The position numbers and the translations under genes are program-made. The notes under the pieces are model-generated. The model searched no databases. It was not told the DNA's origin and saw only the letters and a list, made by a program, of their open reading frames with translations. This document shows positions 6,152-13,114 of a DNA stretch of 19,490 nucleotides, one piece after another. Positions within the stretch are counted from its first letter, which is position 1, and each line of letters begins with the position of its first letter. Source of the DNA: Streptomyces sp. NRRL WC-3549 (lineage in GTDB: Bacteria > Actinomycetota > Actinomycetes > Streptomycetales > Streptomycetaceae); NCBI RefSeq assembly GCF_000721935.1, contig NZ_KL585391.1, positions 174,468-193,957 of the forward strand. The letters run 5' to 3'.

Positions 6152-8167
6152 TCAGCCGAACAGGCCGCGCTTGAGCTGCCCCGCCACACGGGCGGGGAAG
6201 GAGCGCTTCTTCCGCGGGGAGGCGGACTTCTTCGCTGCGGGATTCTTCGCGGCGGGCCGGCCGGCGCTCGGGGCAGCGGCCGCACCGGCCGCGATCGTGC
6301 CGTCGGCGGCGACCACGAGCGCGGTGGGCAGCGGGGTCCAGCGCGGCTTGCCCCGCCTCGCCGACGGGAAGCCCAGCGCCATGTTCCAGGTGTGCCCCGG
6401 CAGCAGACCGCCCGGCAGTTCGGCGGTGAGCACGGCACCCTTGGGGTCCTTGCTGAGGGTGCCGTTCGAGTGGACCGCTTCGGGAGCGCCCTCGGCCTTG
6501 AAGCGCAGGGCCACCGTCTCGGTACCCGAGGAGGGGTCCACCGCCAGCGGCAGGGGCAGCTCGACACGGCCGCCGTCGATCAGGACGTCCTCGGGAGCGA
6601 GCGCCCGCACGTCCCGGTCGATGCGGCTGGTGGCGAGGTCGACGTCGAGCGAGAGGTTGCCGTGCGGCTCGGTCCAGTAGGGCAGGACCACCCTGCGCGG
6701 CGAGCCGCTCAGAGCGCCGAGGCGCTCCGCCTCGACCTGGTCGGCGCGGACCGATCCCAGCCGGGCCTCCTTGGTCCAGCCACAGGAGCTGATCCGGAAG
6801 AGGATGTCCCAGATGCCGTCACCGAGCGGTGCGCCGTTGGCAGCGGTCTCCGGGTCGATCGTGGCCTCGGCCCGCAGTTCCTGCCGGAACGTGGGGTCGC
6901 CCGCGGCCTCGATCCGCTCCCTGGTGAACTCGACCGGCTGGAAGAACTCGGCAGCCGTGGACCGCTCACGCACGACCAGGTCGACCTTGGACTTCTCGAC
7001 CGGCGCCTGGGTGCTGACGCCGAGTCGGGCGATCGTCGCCAGCGTCTCCTCGGCGAGCGGCGGGTCGAGCAGATCCTCCCCGCCCGCGGTACGGAAGGTC
7101 ATCGGCTCGTCGAAGACCTGGTACTCGGCGGTGAAGCCGACCTTCAGCGAGCCACCGTCCCAGCCGAGGCTCTCCAGCCGCCCGGTGGGCTTGATGCCTG
7201 ACTCCCACCGGGCCAGCTCCTCGACGTCACCGAGGCGGTCGTCCCGGACGAGGGCGGCCACCACCTGCTGGGTCGGCTGCATCCCGGCGGCGACGCCCGG
7301 ACCGAAGCGTTCGGTGACCACGCCGCGGATCTCGCGGAAGAGCTCCGCACGGTAGTCCTCGGGAAGGCTCAGCAGGCGCTTGCCGCGCAGCCGCTCGACC
7401 ATCTCGTTGCGCAGCCAGCGACGGTACAGGCCGTCGCGGAGCTTGCCGGGCTCCGTGTACTTCTCGACGATGTCCAGCGCTTCGCGGAGGTTGCCGTAGT
7501 AGCCGACCGGGTCGAAGCGCTGGAAGCCGGCGTTCGAGGCGTCGTCACGCTTGATGTGGTAATAGCACAGGTAGTCGCTGAGGACGGAGATGTTGGCCGC
7601 CCGCAGATAGGTCTCCACGACGAAGACGTGGTCTTCGAGGCGCCTGCGCCCTTCCCGGAACTTGATGCCCTTGCTCTCCAGGAATTCCCTGCGGAACATC
7701 TTGTGCGGCGTCAGGCTGTCGATGAGCGGGGCGTTGGAGACGTCGGCCCGCGGGCGGTTGACCCGGAAGAGTTCGACGGGGACGGGACGGCCCTTGCCCG
7801 CCATCTTGCCGATGACGACGTCGGCGCCGTTCTCCACGCCGTAGTCGTACATGCGCTCCAGCGCCTCGTCGCCGAGCCAGTCGTCGTTGTCGACGTACAT
7901 GACGAACTCGCCCTTGGCCGCGGCCGTACCGACGTTTCGGGGCTTGCCCGACCAGCCCGACGACTCCTGGTGGATGACGTGCATGTGCGGGTGGGCGGCG
8001 GCGAGTTCGTCCAGGCGGGCGGGGGTGGCGTCCGTGGAGCCGTCGTCGACGAAGATCGCCTCGTACTCGTCGTCCGGCAGGCTCTGCCGGAGCAGCGCGG
8101 AGATGCAGTCCTCGATGTACTCGCCCGGGTTGTACACGGGAATGACGACGCTGACCTTGACGGACAT
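6152..8167 (-). CDS. Large GT2 glycosyltransferase with TarS/TarP-like layout
   Basis: The protein has 671 residues. The N-terminal GT-A domain (1-about 230) carries VSVVIPVYNPGEYIE, FVDDGSTDAT (39-48), SGWSGKPRNVGTAAAKG, YVDNDDW (91-97, DxD) and RRLEDHVF (175-182) with the likely catalytic Asp179; this spacing resembles staphylococcal TarS and TarP, which glycosylate poly(ribitol phosphate). A helical linker (about 230-340) is followed by about 290 residues rich in beta strands, possibly one or two immunoglobulin-like or carbohydrate-binding modules. The end is Ala/Lys-rich and finishes with KKRSFPARVAGQLKRGLFG, a basic amphipathic tail. GAGGTT lies six bases before the ATG at 8167, which decides this start over longer options. 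The N-terminal half is homologous to the protein at 4038-5258. The predicted role is sugar decoration of the polymer; donor and linkage cannot be read from the sequence. Confidence 0.9.
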   Translation of the reverse strand: MSVKVSVVIPVYNPGEYIEDCISALLRQSLPDDEYEAIFVDDGSTDATPARLDELAAAHPHMHVIHQESSGWSGKPRNVGTAAAKGEFVMYVDNDDWLGDEALERMYDYGVENGADVVIGKMAGKGRPVPVELFRVNRPRADVSNAPLIDSLTPHKMFRREFLESKGIKFREGRRRLEDHVFVVETYLRAANISVLSDYLCYYHIKRDDASNAGFQRFDPVGYYGNLREALDIVEKYTEPGKLRDGLYRRWLRNEMVERLRGKRLLSLPEDYRAELFREIRGVVTERFGPGVAAGMQPTQQVVAALVRDDRLGDVEELARWESGIKPTGRLESLGWDGGSLKVGFTAEYQVFDEPMTFRTAGGEDLLDPPLAEETLATIARLGVSTQAPVEKSKVDLVVRERSTAAEFFQPVEFTRERIEAAGDPTFRQELRAEATIDPETAANGAPLGDGIWDILFRISSCGWTKEARLGSVRADQVEAERLGALSGSPRRVVLPYWTEPHGNLSLDVDLATSRIDRDVRALAPEDVLIDGGRVELPLPLAVDPSSGTETVALRFKAEGAPEAVHSNGTLSKDPKGAVLTAELPGGLLPGHTWNMALGFPSARRGKPRWTPLPTALVVAADGTIAAGAAAAPSAGRPAAKNPAAKKSASPRKKRSFPARVAGQLKRGLFG

Positions 8168-8181
8168 GCAGAACCTCATCT

Positions 8182-8284
8182 GGTAATCAGGAAAAATCGG
8201 CGCTCGATGCCACCCGGGACGCCCGCCCGCCAGGATATAACCGGAGGGAAGGGCCTTTGCCGGGGTGGATGTGCGGTAATCAGG
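8182..8284. repeat. Direct repeat GGTAATCAGG upstream of the large glycosyltransferase
   Basis: GGTAATCAGG occurs at 8182-8191 and again at 8275-8284, both between the start of the gene ending at 6152 and the upstream gene. Its first nine bases also occur inverted at 15189-15197, upstream of the TagF-like gene. The A/T-rich core stands out in GC-rich DNA. An operator is possible but unproven. Confidence 0.5.
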
Positions 8285-8409
8285 TGCAGACGATGGGTGA
8301 CCGGGCGGCAGGGTGACGGACACCGGGCGTCCGGGCCCCGGCCTCATTCGAAGGCGACCGGAAAGCCGCGGACTCCGGGAAAGGGGCGCCCAACGGGCGG
8401 TTCACGCGT

Positions 8410-9255
8410 TCAGCGCCGGGTGCCGCCGTCTCCGTAGCGCTCCTTGAGCACCCGTCTCTTGTTCGTTCCTTCCGCGTTCTTGCCCTTCTCGATGATGACG
8501 AGATTGTGGTAGAAGTGCATGCCCACGACGTTGAGGTCGGTGTAGGACGGCTCGTAATCCTCGTCCACGAATTCCTCGTAGTTGAGGCCGTCGGTGAGTC
8601 TCTTCAGCATCGACATGCTGGTCCGCGGGTCGTCGCGGTCCTCGCTTCCCTGCCATTCCGGCCAGTACGAGGCCTGCGTGTCCTCGACGGCATAGATCCC
8701 GCCGTCGCGGAGCAGCGGAAACAGCGTCTCGAACGTCGTGAGGACGTGCGGGCTGCGGTGGCTGCCGTCATCGATGACGACGTCCAGCGTGCCGATCTCC
8801 GAGGCGACGCCGACAAGGGACCCCACGTCGGACTGGTCACCGATGAAGGTCCTGATCCGGTCCTCGTCGACAAACGACTTGTCCTGGATGTCCATCCCAT
8901 AGATCTGCGCATTCGGGAAGAAGTGCTTCCACATACGCAGCGAAGCGCCGCCCTGACCCGCCCTGCTGTAACCGCCCACACCGATCTCCAGCAGATTGAT
9001 GGGGTCGTTCTTCAGGTGCTGGAGGTGCCGCTGATAGTGCTGCGCATACCGGTGGGCCCCCCATTTGTCCGTCCTGAAGTGCTGGGCGAGCTTGCAGAGG
9101 TCGTGCGAGATCGCAGCGATTCCGGTGGGTGCGGCAGGCCGTGGTACGGGAGCGGGCCCTCCTGCCAACTTCCGCCGGTATCGGCGCAGCCGCTTCCATC
9201 CCTCCTCGCCGACGATTGTCCTGACCATCTTTTTCGCAGCCGACTGTGTCGCCAT
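8410..9255 (-). CDS. MycE-like class I SAM-dependent sugar O-methyltransferase
   Basis: The predicted reaction is methyl transfer from S-adenosylmethionine to a hydroxyl of a deoxysugar. The 281-residue protein has a basic N-terminus (KKMVRTIVGEEGWKRLRRYR), then FRTDKWGAHRYAQHY (60-74), the SAM-binding LLEIGVGGYSRAGQGGASL (88-106), YGMDIQDK (119-126), DVVIDDGSHRSPHV (158-171) and GGIYAVEDTQASYWP (185-199). These match MycE, the mycinamicin 2''-O-methyltransferase. The Asp and His of IDDGSH (162/163 and 166) and the Glu-Asp of VEDT (191-192) correspond to its metal ligands and catalytic His. The ATG at 9255 has AAGGGGAT eight bases upstream. It sits between rfbD and the large glycosyltransferase, so a rhamnose-type residue on the wall polymer is the best guess for the substrate. 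Macrolide tailoring is unlikely here because no macrolide genes are present. The family call is firm; the substrate is inference. Confidence 0.88.
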   Translation of the reverse strand: MATQSAAKKMVRTIVGEEGWKRLRRYRRKLAGGPAPVPRPAAPTGIAAISHDLCKLAQHFRTDKWGAHRYAQHYQRHLQHLKNDPINLLEIGVGGYSRAGQGGASLRMWKHFFPNAQIYGMDIQDKSFVDEDRIRTFIGDQSDVGSLVGVASEIGTLDVVIDDGSHRSPHVLTTFETLFPLLRDGGIYAVEDTQASYWPEWQGSEDRDDPRTSMSMLKRLTDGLNYEEFVDEDYEPSYTDLNVVGMHFYHNLVIIEKGKNAEGTNKRRVLKERYGDGGTRR

Positions 9256-9293
9256 CGTACGGATCCCCTTCCCTGTGGAACACCGCGCAGACA

Positions 9294-9309
9294 TCACAGA
9301 TGACTGTGA
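9294..9309. promoter_or_regulatory. Palindrome TCACAG-ATGA-CTGTGA upstream of the methyltransferase
   Basis: A perfect six-base inverted repeat around ATGA lies 39-54 bases upstream of the methyltransferase ATG. A second one, GCCTGG-AAGC-CCAGGC, follows at 9311-9326. The region (9256-9484) has no gene. Either could be an operator or a small hairpin; no promoter can be assigned with confidence. Confidence 0.4.
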
Positions 9310-9484
9310 CGCCTGGAAGCCCAGGCGGCCTGCGATTCGTGAACCCGGAAGTGCGGATCCGTTTCGCCCGGCCTCGGTCGATACAGGAACAGCCTGAGCG
9401 CAAAAGGCCTTCAGCCCTGCATCGACCGGCGTGACGGGCAGTGAACTTACTGCGTCCGGGCGACAGTCGGCAATCATCAGGGAA

Positions 9485-10363
9485 TCACGGAGCTCCGAGA
9501 ATCTCGGGAAAAGCCTCGGCAAGCGCCTCCCGCCAATTCCGGATGGGCTCGATGCCTGCCTTCGCCCAGCGGTCGTGCCCCAGCACGCTGTACGCGGGAC
9601 GCGGAGCCGGCCGGGCGAAGGCCGCGCTGGTGGTCGGGCGGACACGCTCCGGATCCGCGCCCAGCTGCTCGAAGATGGCCCGGGTGAATCCGAACCAGGT
9701 CGTCTCGCCACCACTCGTGCCGTGGTAGACACCCGCCGGTGCCGTGCCGGCCAGGGCCCCCTGTCCCAGCCGCACCAGGCGGTCGGCCAGGTCGCCGGTC
9801 CAGGTGGGCTGGCCGAGCTGGTCGTCCACGACGTCCAGCGTGTCCTTGACGCCCTCGAGCTTGATCATCGTTCGGACGAAGTTGCCGCCGCCCGCTCCGT
9901 ACAGCCAGGCGGTACGGACGACGTACCCGGTGTCGGGCAGCAGGGAGAGGACGGCCCGCTCCCCCGCCAGCTTGGTCCGCCCGTAGGCGCTCCGGGGAGC
10001 GGTGGGCGCCTCCTCCGCGTAAGGCTCTTCCGCCTCCCCGTCGAACACGTAGTCGGTGGAGACCTGGAGCAGCACGATGCCGTGCTCGGCGCACACCTCG
10101 GCGAGGACGCGCGGGCCGTCCCCGTTGACGCGCAGCGCCTCGTCCTCCCGGGACTCGGCGTCGTCCACCGCCGTCCAGGCGGCGCAGTTGACGATCACAG
10201 AGGGGCGGTGCTCCTCGACGGCCCGCCGCACGGCGTCCGCGTCGGTGATGTCGAGGGCCTTACGCTCCAGGCCCGTGCCGGACTCGCCGGCCCGGGCCAG
10301 CCGGGCCAGGACGTCCTGGCCGAGCATCCCGCCCGCTCCTGTGACCAACCAGCTGCTGCTCAT
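9485..10363 (-). CDS. rfbD: dTDP-4-dehydrorhamnose reductase
   Basis: RmlD (RfbD) reduces dTDP-4-dehydro-L-rhamnose with NAD(P)H to dTDP-L-rhamnose, the last step of the pathway. The 292-residue Rossmann protein shows WLVTGAGGMLGQDV (5-18) with the dinucleotide-binding glycines, VNCAAWTAVDDAE (58-70), VSTDYVFDG (101-109) and SAYGRTKLAGE (125-135) with the catalytic Tyr127 and Lys131. The ATG at 10363 has GGGAAG four to five bases upstream and begins MSSSWLVTGAGG, the usual N-terminus. It lies 96 bases downstream of rfbB on the same strand and is probably part of the rfbA-rfbB-rfbD operon. No strong terminator is visible after its stop codon. Confidence 0.95.
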   Translation of the reverse strand: MSSSWLVTGAGGMLGQDVLARLARAGESGTGLERKALDITDADAVRRAVEEHRPSVIVNCAAWTAVDDAESREDEALRVNGDGPRVLAEVCAEHGIVLLQVSTDYVFDGEAEEPYAEEAPTAPRSAYGRTKLAGERAVLSLLPDTGYVVRTAWLYGAGGGNFVRTMIKLEGVKDTLDVVDDQLGQPTWTGDLADRLVRLGQGALAGTAPAGVYHGTSGGETTWFGFTRAIFEQLGADPERVRPTTSAAFARPAPRPAYSVLGHDRWAKAGIEPIRNWREALAEAFPEILGAP

Positions 10364-10459
10364 ACCGCTTCCCGCTTTCCGTTGTACCTGTTGCCGTCGG
10401 CCAGGGACCGGCTCGCGCACCACTCACCGGCCAGGCCGTCCGTGCCGTGGACTGAGGTC

Positions 10460-11446
10460 TCAGAGCGCCGCGCGGTCCTTCAGCGGCTCCCACCAGGCGC
10501 GGTTGTCGCGGTACCACTGCACCGTCTCGGCGAGGCCTTGCTCGAAGCTCTTGCGGGGCACGTAACCGAGCTCCTCCCGGATCTTGGTGCAGTCGACGGA
10601 GTAACGGCGGTCGTGGCCCTTGCGGTCCTCCACGTACGTGACGCTGGTCTCCCAGTCGGCGCCGCACGCCTCCAGCAGGAGGCCTGTCAGCTCCTTGTTG
10701 GAGAGCTCGGTACCACCGCCGATGTTGTAGACCTCGCCGGCCCGCCCCTTGGTGCGGACCAGCTCGATGCCCTGCACGTGGTCGTCGATGTGCAGCCAGT
10801 CGCGGACGTTCGCGCCGTCGCCGTACAGCGGCACGGTTTTGCCGTCCAGCAGGTTCGTGACGAAGAGCGGGATGACCTTCTCGGGGAAGTGATGGTGCCC
10901 GTAGTTGTTGGAGCACCGGGTCACCCGCACGTCGAGACCGTGCGTGCGGTGGTACGAGAGTGCGATCAGGTCGCTGGACGCCTTGGCGGAGGAGTACGGC
11001 GAGTTGGGCTCGAGCGGGTGCGTCTCGGGCCAGGAGCCCTCGTCGATCGACCCGTAGACCTCGTCCGTCGAGATGTGCACGAACGTCTTGACGCCGGCCA
11101 GGTGCGCGGCGTGGATCAGGGTGTGCGTGCCCACCACGTTCGTGCGGACGAACTCGGCCCCACCGTCGATGGAGCGGTCCACGTGGGACTCGGCGGCGAA
11201 GTGCACCACCTGGTCGTGCTCGGCCATCAGCTTGCCGACCAGTTCCGGGTCGCAGATGTCGCCCTGCACGAAGGCGAAGCCCGGGTGGTCGCGGACCTCG
11301 TCGAGGTTGGCCGGGTTGCCCGCGTAGGTGAGCTTGTCGAGTACCGTGACGGCGACGTCGCCCGGTCCCTCGGGGCTCAGCAGCGTACGGACGTAGTGGG
11401 AACCGATGAATCCGGCCCCGCCGGTCACCAGGATGTTGGTCGTCAT
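10460..11446 (-). CDS. rfbB: dTDP-glucose 4,6-dehydratase
   Basis: RmlB (RfbB) converts dTDP-glucose to dTDP-4-dehydro-6-deoxyglucose with bound NAD+, the second step to dTDP-L-rhamnose. The 328-residue extended short-chain dehydrogenase shows ILVTGGAGFIGSHYV (5-19), LTYAGNPANL (39-48), HFAAESHVDRSI (82-93), HISTDEVYGS (124-133) with the dehydratase Thr-Asp-Glu triad, and SPYSSAKASSD (149-159) with Tyr151 and Lys155. The ATG at 11446-11444 overlaps the rfbA stop codon in an ATGA junction, so the two genes are translationally coupled. The length and all motifs are normal for the family. Confidence 0.96.
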   Translation of the reverse strand: MTTNILVTGGAGFIGSHYVRTLLSPEGPGDVAVTVLDKLTYAGNPANLDEVRDHPGFAFVQGDICDPELVGKLMAEHDQVVHFAAESHVDRSIDGGAEFVRTNVVGTHTLIHAAHLAGVKTFVHISTDEVYGSIDEGSWPETHPLEPNSPYSSAKASSDLIALSYHRTHGLDVRVTRCSNNYGHHHFPEKVIPLFVTNLLDGKTVPLYGDGANVRDWLHIDDHVQGIELVRTKGRAGEVYNIGGGTELSNKELTGLLLEACGADWETSVTYVEDRKGHDRRYSVDCTKIREELGYVPRKSFEQGLAETVQWYRDNRAWWEPLKDRAAL

Positions 11447-12510
11447 GAAGAGATCTGCACCTTGCTGTGGTCGCCGAGCACGAGTCGGTGGGCGGACGGG
11501 TTCCGGGGCGCGGGGGTCACTTCGACGTCCCGGCCGATGAGCGACGCCTCGACACGGCGCACACCGGAGATGGAGGCACCGCGCAGGACGATGGAGTACT
11601 CGATCTCGCTGTCCTCGATCCGGCAGCCTTCCGAGACCGAGGTGAACGGGCCGATGTAGGCGTCGGTGACGACGGAACCGGCTCCGATCACCACGGGACC
11701 GACGATACGGCTGCTGGTCACCTGCGCTCCGGCCTCGATCCGCACCCGCCCGATGATCTCGCTGCTGTCGTCCACCGTTCCCTCGGTCGACGGCTGCAGG
11801 GTCTCCAGGACGGACCGGTTGACCTCCAGCATGTCCGTGACGTTGCCGGTGTCCTTCCAGTATCCGGAGATGATGGTGGAGCGGACGTCCCGGCCGTTGT
11901 CGATCAGCCACTGGATGGCGTGGGTGATCTCCAGCTCGCCGCGCCATGACGGTTCGATCGAACGTACGGCCTCGTGCACGGCCGGGGTGAAGAGGTAGAC
12001 GCCGACGAGCGCCAGATCGCTCTTGGGCTCCTTGGGCTTCTCCTCCAGGGCCGCCACACGGCCCTCGGCGTCGAGTTCGGCGACACCGAAGGCGGTCGGG
12101 TTGGGCACCTTCGTCAGCAGGATCTGGGCCTCGGGCCGTTCGGCCCGGAATTCCTCGACCAGCCCCGTGATGCCGCCGACGATGAAGTTGTCACCGAGGT
12201 ACATGACGAAATCGTCGTCACCCAGGAAGTCGCGTGCGATGAGCACGGCGTGGGCCAGCCCCCGCGGCTCGTCCTGCGGGATGTAGGTGACGTCGATGCC
12301 GAGGGCGGAGCCGTCACCGACCGCCTCACGGATCTCCTGCGCGGTGTCACCCACGATGATGCCGACGTCGGTGATGCCCGCCTCGGCGATTGCTTCCAGT
12401 CCGTAGAAGAGGACCGGCTTGTTCGCCACCGGGACCAGCTGTTTCGCCGACGTGTGCGTGATGGGGCGCAGGCGGGTGCCTGCGCCGCCGGAGAGTACGA
12501 GAGCCTTCAC
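11443..12510 (-). CDS. rfbA: Glucose-1-phosphate thymidylyltransferase, long (StrD-like) form
   Basis: RmlA (RfbA) joins glucose 1-phosphate and dTTP to dTDP-glucose, the entry step of dTDP-rhamnose synthesis. The protein has 355 residues. The nucleotidyltransferase domain (1-about 235) shows ALVLSGGAGTRLRPITHT (3-20), SAKQLVPVANKPVLFY, DEPRGLAHAV, MYLGDNF and LEEKPKEPKSDLALVGVYLF. The last 110 residues form repeated hydrophobic turns typical of a left-handed beta helix (IIGRVRIEAGAQV, VVIGAGSVV, YIGPFTSV), as in the long actinomycete form StrD and unlike the 290-residue enterobacterial RmlA. The GTG start at 12510 has AGGA five bases upstream. It is the first gene of rfbA-rfbB-rfbD and likely starts from a promoter in the long region upstream. 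Confidence 0.95.
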   Translation of the reverse strand: MKALVLSGGAGTRLRPITHTSAKQLVPVANKPVLFYGLEAIAEAGITDVGIIVGDTAQEIREAVGDGSALGIDVTYIPQDEPRGLAHAVLIARDFLGDDDFVMYLGDNFIVGGITGLVEEFRAERPEAQILLTKVPNPTAFGVAELDAEGRVAALEEKPKEPKSDLALVGVYLFTPAVHEAVRSIEPSWRGELEITHAIQWLIDNGRDVRSTIISGYWKDTGNVTDMLEVNRSVLETLQPSTEGTVDDSSEIIGRVRIEAGAQVTSSRIVGPVVIGAGSVVTDAYIGPFTSVSEGCRIEDSEIEYSIVLRGASISGVRRVEASLIGRDVEVTPAPRNPSAHRLVLGDHSKVQISS

Positions 12511-12570
12511 GTTGTCCTGTCCCGAGGGTGAGTGGTGTCGGTCCGCTCACGGACCGCGAAACTTTGTGCG

Positions 12571-12576
12571 AGTTTA
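12571..12576 (-). promoter_or_regulatory. Candidate -10 box for the rfbA operon
   Basis: TAAACT on the minus strand (within GGATAAACTCGCAC) fits TANNNT and would give a leader of about 54 bases before the rfbA GTG. The -35 region 18 bases upstream (CAAGAC) is poor. It is one of the few A/T-rich patches in the gap. Confidence 0.35.
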
Positions 12577-12821
12577 TCCCCGAATACACCTCGGGTCTTG
12601 TGCGCGTTGCCGGAGCCACGGGCCCGGGACTGCCATGACTTGTTCCCCGGCGGCCGGGGGGCCCTCGGTCGGTGGTCGACCGCGCCCTCCCGCGTCGCGG
12701 ACCTCTCGCGCCCGCCAGCACCACCCGCGGAGGAGGGCCGGGGCTCCGGCGCCGGTCTCGCCGCCTTCTCAGGCTTCCGGACCCGGCGGTCACCGTGCCG
12801 AGCGGGCACGCGCCCGGCCTG

Positions 12822-12982
12822 GAGGAACGTCAGCACGTCGGCCGGCGGGCCGAGTCGGCCGTGCGCCACACAGACCGGTCGCAGCCGCTCCCCCACCGCG
12901 GTCCTGCGGGCCACCTGAGACAGAGCATGGCCTCACGGGCGCCGGCCACGACACCGACGTCGGGAATTCGCGCGTCATTCAC
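12822..12982 (-). pseudogene. Relic of a GT2 glycosyltransferase with its middle deleted
   Basis: Two fragments match the intact glycosyltransferase at 4038-5258. From 12982, codons 7-19 read PDVGVVAGAREAM and align with residues 6-18 (PDVSVVIGAYEAM), 10 of 13 identical and at the same distance from the start. From 12914, in another frame, codons 3-30 align without gaps to residues 296-323, with 18 of 28 identical, including ERLRPVCVAHGRL against ERLRLVCVARGRL. About 273 codons between them are missing, including the DDGS, DxD and GED catalytic motifs. The deletion changes the reading frame, and no match continues past 12822. This is a dead gene remnant. It implies that a second gene of this type once lay between the TagF-like gene and rfbA. 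A chimeric assembly is the main alternative. Confidence 0.8.
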
Positions 12983-13054
12983 ATAAACAGAAGACAGCCA
13001 TATGCGATCAGCGGTTGTGCCGCATCACCCATTCGGTGTGTGACTCCCAACACA

Positions 13055-13094
13055 AACGGCCCAGTACCGCCCTCGGTCGGGCTCCTGGGCCGTT
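13055..13094 (-). terminator. Terminator after the TagF-like gene
   Basis: AACGGCCCAG (13055-13064) and CTGGGCCGTT (13085-13094) form a perfect 10-bp stem, with GCCC/GGGC able to pair inside the loop. On the minus strand the stem runs into GTTTGTGTT. It lies 21 bases past the stop codon at 13115. Confidence 0.7.
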
Positions 13095-13114
13095 CGCTCG
13101 GGCACGCCGCCCGC

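Larger units (their letters stand above)
12511..13114. other. 604-bp gap holding an rfbA promoter region, a gene relic and a terminator
   Basis: No intact gene is supported here. From the rfbA side it holds a possible promoter (12571-12576), about 240 bp of GC-rich DNA with no recognisable content (roughly 12580-12821), a glycosyltransferase relic (12822-12982) and a hairpin after the TagF-like gene (13055-13094). Reading frames of 100-135 codons on both strands are low-complexity and lack ribosome-binding sites. Confidence 0.75.

Noticed and set aside
8410..9732. Longer N-terminal form of the methyltransferase
   Set aside because: The extra 159 residues are low-complexity and overlap rfbD; the ATG at 9255 has a good ribosome-binding site and a family-like N-terminus.
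12507..12914. Complete small gene in the 604-bp gap, minus strand
   Set aside because: Only its first 30 codons match anything (the glycosyltransferase relic); the rest is low-complexity and overlaps the rfbA promoter region.
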